Shown: positions 1 to 12,276, counted from the stretch's first letter. The stretch is DNA of 64,000 nucleotides from Labia minor (GCA_963082975.1 OY720347.1:29653398-29717397); one strand, 5' to 3'. The notes: generated by a model from the letters alone, not told the origin. A program made the numbers and translations.

Positions 1-1180
1 TTTTTGTTTTTGTTTTTTTTTTTTTTCTTTTTGATAAATACAGAAAAAATTTTATTCTACATTTTATAAATCAACTGTTATATTTATATTATTAATTTTA
101 GGAATAATTTGATTTATTTTCTTAAGAATTAAATGAGATTGACCCTCTCGGACTGAATAGATTGTATGAGACTTAATTTTGTGAAAATTATTGTATTAAT
201 TTAAAAAATAACGTCACTATCAATAAATAAAAAACTATTAATGTTATTTCAAAGATAGTTTCCTAAATTATAATTAGTTTTTAATTATATAATTATTTGT
301 ACTTTTATTTAAAGAATGACAAATTTAAATAATTTTTTTTTTAAATAAATTTTAAATTGATCCTTTACATATTATTCATGTAACTTATTTATTTATCAAT
401 AAAATTAGATGATTTATTTCAAATAATAATTCCTAATATTAATAATATTTAATATTTAATATTCTTATAGATATATCATTTATATCTTTCATATAAATAA
501 ATAATTAAATATTAAAATATAAAATATTAAAAAATTAATTCAGTCATAGATCAAAAATTACTAATATAAAAAAAAAAACAAATAAATAATAATAGAAATG
601 TATTGAACTATTTAAAAAAATATGATCACTTTACAATATTAATTTTTTCTATAAATGTATATATATAACTACATATAACTATATTGTGTATGTTGATAAT
701 TGTTTATAAAATTTCAATTTCTTTACTTTGGATTAGTTATTATTTTATTTTTAGAAAAAAAATCATTTAAAATCCATTTGACTTGTTTCTTTGATAATTA
801 TTGATTTTTATTTTTTATTTTCTAATATAAATAGAATGAATTAATAATTTTTGCATTGACTTTTAAAGCAAAAAAGATATTTAGAGTCCCATCTTTGCAT
901 GCTTGATTGAATCTACATTTTAATTTCCACTTAACAAAATGTAAATTAATCTCCAAACGAATCAACATGGATTTTTTTCTCTTTAGAATCACTCTTCACA
1001 CAAAAATACAATTATCACATTTAAATGAGTATATATATTTGATATTTATATATTTTTAATCAGTAATTATATTCTTCTATTCTATTAAGTGTGCTCGGTA
1101 ATCGATTGGACATTGATATACAATTGCTTGGTAACGGACATGGAGGAAACCATTCGCACTGAAACATTCATTTTTCAAAC
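1..1180. other. AT-rich stretch, no gene seen
   Basis: The sequence opens with a T-rich tract and continues as very AT-rich DNA with short A and T runs. It lies 3' of the presumed last Beat exon, so 3' UTR and flank could be here, but I could not identify a polyadenylation site with confidence. Confidence 0.5.
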
Positions 1181-1189
1181 ACATGGAAA

Positions 1190-1345
1190 ATGCATTCATT
1201 TACAGTAAACAAATTCACTCTTTTTCTCTTTATCTCTCTCTCTTTCTCTTTCATTCTATCTTTTATACTTTCACTCTTAGATATTCCTCCATTTTTCTCT
1301 CTTACATCAAAATCCTCTCATTCCATTTTTTTTTCTCAAATGGAA
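1190..1345. repeat. Pyrimidine-rich low-complexity tract
   Basis: The tract is dominated by CTCTTT and TTTCTC units on the plus strand (GA-rich on the minus strand). It may lie in the 3' UTR of the Beat gene. The frames open across it are produced by the composition bias and do not look like proteins. Confidence 0.6.
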
Positions 1346-1510
1346 ACAAAAACGTTTACACCACATTTATACAATTTTCACATTTCAGCAACTCACATAC
1401 AGAAGGCCAAGGGCTTGAAGGGCCGAAATGTCTGTGCAAGCTTGTCACATGGAAGGGTTTGATTATGTCTTGTTATCTTTTCGATTTTATCTATTCATTT
1501 CAGTTCTTGT

Positions 1511-1686
1511 TCATGTTGAAGTGTTGATCGATTTGATGGATTGAATTTCGTAGCTGTGCAGAGTGAGGAGAATCAAACTGAAGAGAAGCCAAATGGGGGC
1601 GGAGTCCTTGGAGGCTGCTGTAACACCGGAACCACAATTACAAAACGGAAATCCAAACGGATTCGGATAAAGGGAGCCATTAAATG
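1511..1686 (-). CDS. Probable last coding exon of the Beat gene: C-terminal tail with hydrophobic anchor
   Basis: Seen: an acceptor-like CCAAG after a pyrimidine-rich tract is followed by two bases of a split codon, 57 codons and TGA at 1511-1513. The peptide reads (A)FNGSLYPNPFGFPF, a Cys-Asn-Cys, a small-residue stretch GSGVTAASKDSAP, the hydrophobic segment IWLLFSLILLTL, then a polar tail of about 15 residues. GC content is well above its surroundings. The phase (1) matches the donor of the exon at 11471-11714, so direct splicing gives an open frame across a 9.8-kb intron. Known: several Beat proteins end in a hydrophobic segment used as a GPI signal or membrane anchor. Inferred: same gene. 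Caution: the polar tail is longer than in most GPI signals, so a single membrane span is possible, and further small exons could lie between. Confidence 0.5.
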
Positions 1687-2025
1687 CTTGGATTCCGTGG
1701 AAGGAAAAAACAAGTAAACGAATCAATCCTTGTTATCCTTAGGTATAATGGATAAAAAAAAGATAAAGGGAGGAAAAACATAACTATACGAGAGAGAAAA
1801 TTGTAATCACTTCAAATGAGAGTTTTATTTTTAGTAAGAAAACCTTTTATTGATTAGAAGAAAGGAAACCAGAAAAAAAATTAGATTAAAAAAAAGATTG
1901 ATTAAGCAGAAAAAAATACAAACCAACAAACAAAAATAGCTATACACGAAATTTTAAGAAAATAAATTTTTATTTATAGAATAATATGTGATATGAATTT
2001 GGAGAAGCATTTAAGAAATAAGAAA

Positions 2026-2050
2026 ATAATAATAATAATAATAATAATAT
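2026..2050 (+). repeat. (AAT)n microsatellite
   Basis: About eight AAT units immediately precede the first family A element on this side. Confidence 0.8.
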
Positions 2051-2055
2051 ATTTT

Positions 2056-2655
2056 TTACCCACCGACTATAGTAACACCAAATTTCACATACGAAGATTT
2101 TAACATATCTCCACGAATCATGCATTTTCTTAACAGAAAAAAGTATTTTTAGCATGATGTCTGTCCGTCCGTCCATATAGATATGTACAGCCTGAACGAC
2201 TCAACGGATGTTGATGAAATTTGGTATATTTACTTAATGCATCAGTGGGATGAATTGATCAACTTTTGGTGTAAATCCGGAAACCGGAAGTGGTAGTATT
2301 AGCGATCGACGAAGGGAAGGGGGTTATTTTCACACCAAATTTCTCATGAGGAGATTTTTTACATATCACCACAAATCATGCACTTTGTGGTGGTTTTATT
2401 CTCGAGAAAAATCATCTTTATTAGTTTTTTTCTTAATTTAAAATTATATGACGTCATCCAGCCAGTCATGATGTCACAGCCTGGTCTTACATATATATTA
2501 TAAATGAAATAAAATTCAAAATATTTATATTATATCCATATCTGTTTTTTATTACATTAATAGATATATTAAAATTATTTGAAATTGTTTCTGTAGCTGG
2601 AAATTAATTTATTTCAAACCGTCGGTCGGTTCGGACCTGGCCACAGGTCAATTTA
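2056..2655 (+). mobile_element. Family A Helentron-like non-autonomous element, full length
   Basis: The element starts with ACCCACCGACTATAG, carries a GTCC/GTCT-type microsatellite near 2161-2176, a TGACGTCA motif near 2449, and ends with CGTCGGTCGGT followed by the stem-loop GACCTGgccaCAGGTC and AATTTATT. The short inverted motif near both ends, central tetranucleotide repeat and 3' stem-loop match the layout of HINE elements (the DINE-1/INE-1 type, non-autonomous Helentrons). The family name is mine. No coding capacity is present. Assignment rests on structure only. Confidence 0.6.
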
Positions 2656-2658
2656 TTA

Positions 2659-2920
2659 GCATGATGTCTGTCCATCCGTCCGTCTGCGTGTCCGTATAGA
2701 TGTTTACAGCTTGAACGGCTCAACGGATTTTGATAATATTTGGTATATTGTATGATGAATTGATCAACTTTTAGTGTATATCCGGAAACCGGAAGTGGTA
2801 GTATTACCGATCAACGATAGGAAGGGAAAGGTTATTTTCACAGTAAAGCTAAAGGTAGCTGGAAATTAATATATTTCAAACCGTCGGTCGGTTCTGTGCC
2901 TGGCCACAGGTTAACTTATT
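2659..2920 (+). mobile_element. Family A element, 5'-truncated and internally deleted
   Basis: The copy follows the full-length one almost directly. It starts inside the tetranucleotide repeat, skips the CRE-containing middle, and ends with the same CGTCGGTCGGT and a degenerate stem-loop (TGCCTGgccaCAGG). The arrangement suggests a tandem or end-to-end partial copy. Confidence 0.6.
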
Positions 2921-4630
2921 TAATTTTATAATATTGGATCAAATATAAAAGGTATTTTTTAGTACCTTTATTGATTAATAATATTCACAAAAACAACCTT
3001 TATTTTCTCCCTATATATTTGTAAGCTAATTTGAAATAACAATAATATCAAATAAACCGAAAACTTTTTATTTGGCTTCTTTAAGTATTTTATAAGGAAT
3101 TCTTAGAACACATTTTAAAATAAACTTTATATAAAATGAATATAATATCTTGACTGAGAGAGACTATTTGTACTAAATTAATTCGATCTTATAAGTCTAT
3201 CCTAAAATTTAATTTCTTACTTTTTAGTGTAGAACAATAAAAAGTTTTTAATTTTAATTTTGTTCTTATTTTGTCGCTCAAAATGCTATTTCACTCAATA
3301 ATAATTTTATATTAATTTACATTATATTTATCGAAAATAATTCAATTTTTATATTCATTAATTGTGAATATTTAATTATTCTTTTTATATTATTTTAATT
3401 AATCACTTATTCGTTCTATTACTAATATTTACAATACTATAATATTTAATTAATTAATAATTTCAATAGGATTTTTTAAACCTCCTAGTAAATGAATATC
3501 TAAGAATTTCATAAATATAGATATAACCTTTACAATTCTAGAAAATTAAATAGGGAGTTTAACTTAAGTAATGAGAATACTTCAAGACTTATAGAAAATA
3601 AAAGTTTATGAAAGTTTTAGTGGCAAGCTATAGGTATCTTTTTGTTTTTGAACGTTCTTTTTCCAGAAATTCTATTTCATTGAATGAACATTCTCACTTT
3701 TAGAATCTCACTTTATTTCCATGTCGGAAATTTTACCAATGGCACTATTGACAAGATTTTTTATGAAAACATTTGATCTAAGTATTATCTTTACACATAT
3801 ATAGTCAATGTAGCAGTAATTTTATCACATTTTTTATTAGTATAATAAAATTTCGCACATATTTTTTGTAGTATTTCTCTATTCAAATTTTTCGAATCAG
3901 CAGTAAATAACATTAACTTTGATTAATTGCTAGAATTCAGATCATATATTAACCTAATTGTTTATCTTATCAAATACTCGTAATAAGAAAGTGTCTATAC
4001 TCAAAGACACTTAGCAATTAGAGATATTTATTCATACTAAATTAAGATTATTTGTTTTATTTGTTTTCATCTTAAACTTAATTGTATACTGCTTTATATC
4101 TTTTTACCTTTTTTACACATTACATCATTTATAAATATATCAGAAAACGAAATTGAATTTGTTTTATTTATTAATTATTTCTTTATACCTTAAGGAGATT
4201 TAGGTGAGTTAAATTGATTGTGGTTTGGAGAGCTTCCAGTGTTTTTATTTCTTATTTTATTTAAATAAGAATTAGAAGCCATGTGTCTGCAGTTTTCGTA
4301 TCATCCAGGGACGATTTATGTATTTCTTATAATTTGAGAGGCATTTAAGTCTAACTGGTCTACTTGTAAGTATTACTTGAATTAAAAGGTTTCGATAATC
4401 TACCTTTTTAAAAAATAAAGAATAGCTGGCGACCTTGACAAACAGTTTTTAAATTAAATAAAAACTTGTTAACGTAAATAAGGGAATTGGTTTATGCACT
4501 GAAGCATATTTTCAATTGGGATCATCTTTGCGTTAACAATTGGTATAAATAGGTGTAATCTTCCAATAAAAATCTTAAAATTTGGTGACGATTTGCAATT
4601 ACACCAAAAGTTCTTAAAACATTTCTAGAT
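2921..4630. other. AT-rich intronic stretch, no gene seen
   Basis: No long open frame, TIR pair or repeat recognised. It lies within the presumed 9.8-kb Beat intron. Confidence 0.5.
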
Positions 4631-4916
4631 TTTGTGACATGCTCCATAGTAATCATTACTATTCAATCCTTCTTGATGAATAACTTACATATCATATCAT
4701 ATAAGTATCATATAAGAAAATTATTGTCGAATTTATTAATTGGAGGTATTATGTTACCTAGAAATTCAAAAACGAAATATCTGGGTGTTCCTTTTACATC
4801 TGATGGAAGATCTTAAATGTCAACAGTGTATGTATGGATTGGTGCCAACTCTCCACTATCCATTAACACACATTTGGCAGTTGCGTATAAAATTAATCAC
4901 CGTACGTCGATGGCTT

Positions 4917-5971
4917 TTCAAATCTTGATCTTTATAGGAATTCCAAAAAAACTAGTAGGTATGATTCAAATTTGTCTTGTGGGTAGTAAAGGAAGAGTAA
5001 GATGCGGGAATCAATTGTCAGAAACTTTCGAAATTTGAAATGGGTTAAAACAAGGAGACGCATTATCTCCAATTTTATTTAATTTAGTTCTGGAATATGT
5101 GATTAGACAAATTGGGGAAAGGTCAAACAGATTCGAATTAAACAAAAAAATTCAAGTATTAGGTTACGCAGATGAGGAGATTCGGCAATTGCATTATAGA
5201 TAATGTAGAAAAATTAATTGAAGCAGGAAAAGAGATGGAACTAGAAATTAATAATGCTAAGACAAAGTATTTAGTAACAGAGAGGATTAGTATTAACACA
5301 CAAAAAATCTTAATATACAAGATATAGAATTTGAAAATATAGAAAAATTTAAATACTTAGGTTCTGTGATGACGAAAGATAATAATATTCGAGATGAGTT
5401 TAAAGCGAGGTTACAATCGGGAAACGCCTGTTATCATGCAATAAAGGGGCTTATCGCATCAAAATTATTATCAAAGGGGATAAAAGTTAAAATATATAAA
5501 ACAATTATTTTGCCGGTTGTATTATATGGGTGTGAGGCATGGTCTATGGCCTTAGGTGACGAGAGTAGATTTAGAGTATTTGAGAATAGGATTCTGCGAA
5601 GCATTTATGGGCCAAAGAAAGATGAGGTCACCGTGGAATGGCGAAGATTGCATAACGAGGAATTTTACGACCTCTATGCATCTCCGGATATAGTTAGAAT
5701 TATAAAATCGAGAAAGCTACGGTGGGCAGGACATGTTGCCAGAATGGGAGAAGATAGAATGGCAAAAAATATATTGGTAGGGAGACCGAGTGGGAAGCGT
5801 CCTCTTGGAAGACCAAGGTCACGGTGAGTGGATAATGTGGGAAAGGATGTGAAAGAGATGGGAGAGGATAGGGACTGGAAGGTTGTGGCTCAGAATAGGA
5901 ATACTTGGAGGGGTGTGGTTGCTGCGGCCAAGAACTTTCGTGTTCCATAGAGTCACAGAGATAGATAGATA
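4917..5971 (+). pseudogene. 5'-truncated non-LTR retrotransposon: reverse transcriptase C-terminal half and tail
   Basis: Seen: the frame opens inside a reverse transcriptase domain (GIPKKLVGMIQICL, then GSKGRVRCGNQLSE, NGLKQGDALSPILFNL). The catalytic region is damaged: GYADE replaces the expected GYADD and a frameshift follows. The longest intact frame (5366-5827) shows LPVVLYGCEAWS, FENRILRSIYGP, KLRWAGHVARM and GKRPLGRPRSR, and further codons resume after a stop down to the C-terminus. The 3' end is a short GATA repeat. A 15-bp direct repeat, GTACGTCGATGGCTT, flanks the element (4902-4916 and 5972-5986). Known: these motifs are standard for LINE-type RT, and 5' truncation with a microsatellite tail is typical of target-primed insertion. 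The clade was not assigned. Related fragments occur elsewhere in the window, including in the Helitrons. Confidence 0.88.
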
Positions 5972-5986
5972 GTACGTCGATGGCTT

Positions 5987-7898
5987 ATTTCAGTAATAAT
6001 TGAATTGCTTATTTCCACACATCCTTTAATAAAGGACTCTTAATTCAATCTATAAAATGCTATGCCTTTCCTCAGAAGTTTTTTCTTTTATCCGGAATTG
6101 ACGGAAATTGACAACAAAAGGCCCAGGTATGATATTGTGTGTTTCTATTAAGTTAATTTTAAAATTAACTTAATTCTTTATATTAAAAGAAAACTTTAAT
6201 ATATTGTGATATTGGAGCACTCGAGAGCGAAGTAGACATTTGAATGGACCATATTGAATCACGAACTCAGAAGATTTTTGAAAAATCAATATTCATCTGT
6301 TTCATCACAGGCACAGATGATAGTTTAATGAAAATAATACGAATCAAACCAATTTCCTCTTCCACTTTCCCTTACTCATTTTACTTGAAAGTTATGCTGC
6401 TCAACATCAAAGAACATCAAATTATTTTCCCTTTACTTTTACATTAATTTTATGTAACTCTTTTTGATTGTGAGTAGTAGATAGTTTTAAAATATCTGAT
6501 GTTTTGAAATACTTTGATATAGCAGACTTGAAGCAAAGAAATTGACGCAAAATTTTATAGTTTTTCAGAAGGAATAATGAAATTAATATATGATATGAAC
6601 CCTCGTAGAAGAAAATTAATTTTCTATGAGAAGAAAATTTTTTCCAGTGAAACTTGGTGACTTAACGAGTTTCTTTGAATCTGTAAGATGAAATATGCAA
6701 GTATGATACAAAACTAAACTCTTTTAATATTTAATCCTTTAAATAATTTGGAAAATAGAGAGCAAATGGGAGAATGATCAGTCATGTTAAACTTGATACG
6801 ATTTAGTACGTTTTTATTATTATATGTATTATAACACTAATTGTCTTCTTTAATGTATAGCACTGTTGAATTAATTTCTTTTCAGTTAGCCTTTTCGAAT
6901 TTTTTAGTGTATAGTAGACATTTTTGTTAAGTTTTTATTCAGAATATTGTAACTGCCCTTTCTTCGACTTAATTGAGGTTATTGTATCTCAATCTGTTCA
7001 TTTTTAAACTTTTGAAGTCTGATATTCATTTGGGTATTATCGGCTCAGATTTAATCATATTGCTCGAAAAAAATTTCTGTGGTTTCTCAGTAGTTTTTGA
7101 GTTGAATGATGCAATGATAATAGCATATCTTGCGTCTCCTTTCTCTTTCACACTCTTTTTGTTCTTTATTTTATTTTCTTGTTGTAACTCAGACTACTCT
7201 TGAATTTCTTTTTGAGGTTTTTTCAGGTTTGTCTTATTTTTCAAAAGAAACAACTTTATATTTTTTTTATATTGTTAAAATTTTATAATTAATTAATTAT
7301 ATAAAAGAAAAAATGACAAGAAATCCGTTGATTGACTTATTTAATTCATTATTTGGTTCAATTCTAGATTTAGAATTTTTTCATGGCCAATTTCCCACTT
7401 GAAACTTTAAAAATAAGATACCATATTACTGATTGTGATAATCAATATTGTTTAATATTATATATCAAAATAAATAAGTACTTTTTTTTTTTAAATAACT
7501 TACATCATCCTATAACATCAAAAATGCGACCATTTGGTAATCATTTAGATCAAGTTTTACCAAAATGATCTTACTGAATTAATTAAAATATATTAATAAT
7601 ATTAGATTATATAAATTCTAATTGAATCATTTAATTCCAATGAATATATATAAATAATTGAAATATGAAATCAGTTGTACACATTCATATATCATAACAT
7701 TCTAAGTGAAAATTATCTGCCCTCTTCATCAAAATAGATTATCTATTTTTCCGTTAGGAGATCGCTTCTATGACAACGCACCAAGTGTTTATAATATTCA
7801 AATGTTTTTCTAACATTAATATGATAACGATATCATAACTGAACCGTTTTTGTACATAGTAATAGGCCAAGGCACCTGATATGAATATTTTCCATGAA
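5987..7898. other. AT-rich intronic stretch, no gene seen
   Basis: Short open frames here are low-complexity and lack homology I can recognise. Confidence 0.5.
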
Positions 7899-8234
7899 GA
7901 TGAAAACAAAAGAAAACAGCAACAGCTGTAAGGAAGGAAAATAGCTAAAGTTATAGCTATATTGAAAAATCATAACAAATTTTAAATATTATAAATAGAT
8001 GTTGTAATTAGATATTATAATTGCTTTTTTTATGATTATTAGGATTTGACTATGAATAAAAATTTTGATGAAAACAAAAGAAAACAGCAACAGCTGTAAG
8101 GAAGGAAAATAGCTAAAGTTATAGCTATATTGAAAAATCATAACAAATTTTAAATATTATAAATAGATGTTGTAATTAGATATTATAATTGCTTTTTTTA
8201 TGATTATTAGGATTTGACTATGAATAAAAATTTT
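7899..8234 (+). repeat. Perfect-looking 168-bp tandem duplication
   Basis: Two adjacent units of 168 bp, each beginning GATGAAAACAAAAGAAAAC and ending ATAAAAATTTT, appear identical by eye. The unit contains CAGCAACAGCTG but no coding frame. It is probably a very recent duplication or an assembly artefact. Confidence 0.85.
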
Positions 8235-9740
8235 AAAAATAAACTTTATTAATTAAAATTATTTTCACATTAATTTGAATATTTTAAAAATAAATAAAAA
8301 TAAAAGGAAATTATACTCAATTTATGATTGTTTCTATCTTTATGCCATGACAAGTGTTGATGATATATGAAAGTATAATTAATCAAGATAACTCAATTGT
8401 GATTTAAAGCTTGATTGATTTTTGTCTCTGAGAGAAGAAAAAAAATGATTTTAATTAATTTTAAATAATTGACACTTTTGTTTTGAAACTAGGAGAATTA
8501 AAAATGAAAATTTATATATATATATAATATATTATTATAAATATCAAAATTATTTTTTTAATTAATGATTTTCAAGAAGAGAAGAGAATTATATTCTTCT
8601 CCTTTAATATTAACTCTTAATTCAATCATATATTTAAATTACTTATAACTGGAGAAAGAAAAATTACACTAAAAATTAAATTAAATCAAAAAATTGAGAT
8701 ATAATTAAATGTTAATTAAAATTTATTATTATCAAATGCAAGAGAAATGTTTGTTAGATAACAATTGTGAAAAAGTCTAAGGAGGGGGGGGGGGAGAAAG
8801 AAATCAAAAGACGGATGAAACAAAAGTATCAAATAGAATCTAAGAAGAAACGAAGAAAAAGCCTCACTGAAATTTATTTTCTCACCACCGCTTTATCTAT
8901 TAGCGTCATAAATCACGAAAGGACGAGAAAAAAACAATATAATTTGATTTGGTAAATTAACAAAATTAGAACTCCAATGGAAAACTTCACCATTTGAAAT
9001 AATTACTTCAACAAAAGGGGGGTTGAAAAAAAAATATAAAATGAATCAATTAACTGGGAAACAGATTTAGATAGTAACACTTTGATTGTCATGTGACATA
9101 ACAATTTATATTTTTTTTTTTTTTGAATGAGGGTGGAAAGTTGGTTTATTTCGGACCATTAATAATAAAAGAAAATTATGTAAATTATAAGGGAAAATAT
9201 GCTTTGTTCTGTTTTATATTTCTTTGTGAAAAAATAAGATGTCCATGTCAAGAGGTTGTAACTATTATAAATAAATACATAAAGTAAGAGAAACAAATGG
9301 GCGGTTGACCAAAGGGATGTTTGTCTTTTATTGGTAGATTTGGAGGTCAAAACACACACACACACACACTTCGCTGTCAATCTAAAAAACCAACAACACA
9401 CCAATAAAAGATTTAAAACGGACCACCAAAATATATTTAAACGAATGAATTGGAATAGATAGAATATTTCAAATATTTATAGCATAGGTATAAAAAGTTG
9501 TCATTTTATAATAAAATAAAAATAAACATCTGAAGTTATATTAACTCAGTTTGTATAAATAATAAATGTTGGTAGACTAAAGAAGAAATGGGATCGTTGA
9601 TGATTCTATTAAAAAATAAATAAATAAAAAACTCACAAGGAATGATGAGAAAAATAGGATAACCAAATATATATGGTTTGTTAAGATATACATGTGCTTA
9701 TATGCTGTTTTTATCACTTTTCTAAGTTTAAAAAGTAAAA
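8235..9740. other. AT-rich intronic stretch with short simple repeats
   Basis: It contains a purine tract with a run of G near 8783 and a short (CA)n tract near 9353-9369. No gene was recognised. Confidence 0.5.
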
Positions 9741-9744
9741 ATAA

Positions 9745-10373
9745 ATAAGTTGACCTGTGTCCAGGTCCGAACCAACCGACGCTTTGAAGTAAATTAATTT
9801 CCAGCTACAGAAACAATTTCAAATAATTTTACATAAATAAATAATAAATTTAAATGAAATAAAAAACAGATATGGATAGAACATACATATTTTTAATTTT
9901 ATTTTGTTTATAATATATACGTAAGACCAGACTGTGACGTCATGAATGGCTGGATGACGTCATATAATTTTAAATTAAGAAAAAACTAATAAAGATGATA
10001 TTTCTCGAGAATAAAACCAATACAAAGTGCATGATTCTTGGTGATATGTAAAAAATCTCATGTGAAATTTGGTGCGAAAATAACCCTTCCCTTCCTATCG
10101 TCGATCGCTAATACTACCACTTCCGGTTTCCGGATTTGCACCAAAAGTTGCCAATTCATCCTACTGATGCATTAAGTAAATATACCAAATTTCATCAAAA
10201 TCCGTTGAGCCGTTCAAGCTGTACACATCTATACGGACGGACGGACGGACAGACATCATGCTAAAAATACTTTTTTCTGTTAAGAAAATGCTTGATTCGT
10301 GGAGATATGTAAAAATCTCCACATGTGAAATTTGGTGTGAAAACAATACCTCCCTTACTATCGTCGGTCGGTA
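9745..10373 (-). mobile_element. Family A Helentron-like element, full length
   Basis: On the minus strand it starts TTACCGACCGACG, has a (GTCC)n tract near 10232-10255 and ends with a degenerate GACCTG-type stem-loop at 9751. Two TGACGTCA motifs (9935-9942 and 9955-9962) are 20 bp apart. It is closely similar along its length to the copy at 56303-56942. Confidence 0.65.
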
Positions 10374-11470
10374 AGTAATAAAAAATAGATAATACGAATA
10401 AAAATATAAATTAAAAATTAATTTCTTTTGTTGAAGTCAAATAAAAAGCAATATTCAAGGGGGCCTTAGAGGTGAACTATTGAACTTGGTGATAGCACAC
10501 TAAAATAGATTAGAATTCAATGACCAATAAATAAAATTAATATATTACTAATTGTATAAGTTTTTTAGTTTCTTCTTTATTGAAATGACCCAATTTTTAA
10601 AAGATTGTTCATCAATTCTTTCACTATATTAAGTTATTTTTTCCATAGTGTAATCAAAGCCATTATCTGAGTATTCTTTTGTGGTTTTTTAAAACCCTAA
10701 TTCAGTTCTTCTGGAAAAGTTTTTCATCAAATTTTTATTGTGATACCTAGAAGTCAATATTCATGAACTTAGAAATATATACATCATTGAAAAGATAAAT
10801 ATTATCATCCCAAGAAATATTAATATTATAATAAAATATATAATTCGAACCATGGTGATTTGAATTACCTATAATATAAAAAAATAATAAATAACTATTA
10901 ATTCTATCTCTTTATGGGACAGAAAAACCTATCAGATTTCAAAACGTTATAAAATTAAAACCACTCAGCTTGTCAAAAAATTTCTTTTATTAACATATGG
11001 CAAATTTTATGCCATTATTAAATTTAAAAGTTTTGAAAAGTACATCACTCAAATGTCGCCTAGTTCGCGGTAGCTTTCCATTACTTTCACCGTATCTCCC
11101 GGACGTTCGCTATGAGATCTCATATAAACTAACCTTTTACAAGCCTTTCTTTAATTATTCGAACCAAATGTCAGGCGATTTTATCATTCTTTGTTTATGA
11201 TATTGTATAATTATGACTATATTTGATTTTGAACATTTTAAATTTATTACATTACATTTACATATCATTTATTTGCATTATTTTAAAAATTGCTCAATGA
11301 AGAATTATTAAAATTTTTGTTTATGTGTCACCTTACAAAATGACCAAATTGTTGCATGTTCAATTTGTTCCATAAAAATTTGTTGGATAAATTAATCTAA
11401 TATCCAATTTGAAATAAAACTCTCATTTGTAAGTAATTATTATTTATAAAAAGAAATATCTATATCTAAC
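10374..11470. other. Intronic stretch just downstream of Beat exon 11471-11714
   Basis: Mostly AT-rich. The segment near 11050-11205 resembles one near 14505-14625 on the other side of the two exons, sharing blocks such as CGGACGTT, AGATCT and TTCGAACCA, and may be a diverged repeat or conserved sequence. Confidence 0.4.
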
Positions 11471-11714
11471 CTGTATTTTGAGGTTGTGCTAGCCTCTGAT
11501 TGGTGAGTCGTGCAAGGGAAGGTGCGACTTGTCGACGCCATACGCGTCCACCGACATGAGCCACGCACTCTAACTGTACCACTCCGGGGGTCGACGAGGT
11601 AGTAAAGTGATGACGAGTGGCTTGAAATCGAATTCCCAGACGATTTGTGATAAGCTGATACTTTCCGAAATCCTCCTCCAAAGGTGGATAATATTGCAAA
11701 AGATAGGATTCCGC
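11471..11714 (-). CDS. Beaten-path (Beat) family Ig protein, internal exon: second half of second Ig domain
   Basis: Seen: acceptor TTTCCAG, 244 bp open in one frame (81 codons plus one base), donor GTTAGA. The peptide holds LLQYYPPLEEDFGKY, then NRLGIRFQATRHHF, the F-strand cysteine in VQLECVAHVG (residue 50), and GRVWRRQ, with a basic, Gln-rich end. Known: in Beat proteins the stretch after the WxING strand has a Leu-Gly-x-x-F motif, a His-Phe pair and then L-x-C-x-A before the domain closes; this exon shows all of them in order. It supplies the disulfide partner of Cys25 in the exon at 13861-13994, from which it is separated by a 2.1-kb intron. The exon ends in phase 1. No frameshift or stop is present and the base composition is typical of a coding exon, so the gene looks intact here. 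Confidence 0.85.
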
Positions 11715-11832
11715 CTGGAAATTGAGAAAAGAAGAAATAATTAAAATAAGTCAAAATTATTGCTAAATAATTATTAAAAATGTAGAAATAAATAAATTTT
11801 AATTATTATTAATTTTAATAAGAAATGTTTTG

Positions 11833-12145
11833 TCAAAATTATCCAAGGTTGGCGGACGATAACCCTTCGATTGGGGGTATAAACTTGGGTCAGCGGTCGG
11901 ACTCGAAAAATGTAAAAATATGTAAAAAAAAATAATTTTTCATCAAAAATATCAAAAATATATTTTTTTAATATTTTTATGAAATAAAATGAACGAATTT
12001 ATTATTTATTTTTAAAAATTTCATTTTTTATTTTTACCGTCAAAATTATGAAAGATTGGCGGACGATGACCCTTCGATTGGGGGTATAAACTTGTCTCAA
12101 CGGTCTGACTCGAAAAATGTAAAAATATGTAAAAAAGAAATAATT
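11833..12145 (+). repeat. Diverged direct repeat, period about 208 bp
   Basis: The block GACCCTTCGATTGGGGGTAT and its surroundings occur at about 11840-11935 and again at about 12048-12140 with scattered differences. Both contain GGCGGACGAT and ACTCGAAAAATGTAAAA. The sequence is more GC-rich than its surroundings and lies in the Beat intron. Confidence 0.7.
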
Positions 12146-12276
12146 TATAATAAACTTATACAATACATTGAATAATAATAGTAATAATAATAATAATAAT
12201 TCTGATTTTAAAATAATTTATGAATTCACATGATATTAAAATATAACCTAAAAAAAATAAATATTTAAAAAATATG

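Noticed and set aside
1183-1527. Open frames of up to 114 codons on the plus strand
   Set aside because: They run through a CT-rich low-complexity tract, are Phe/Ser/Leu-rich in both overlapping frames and resemble no protein.
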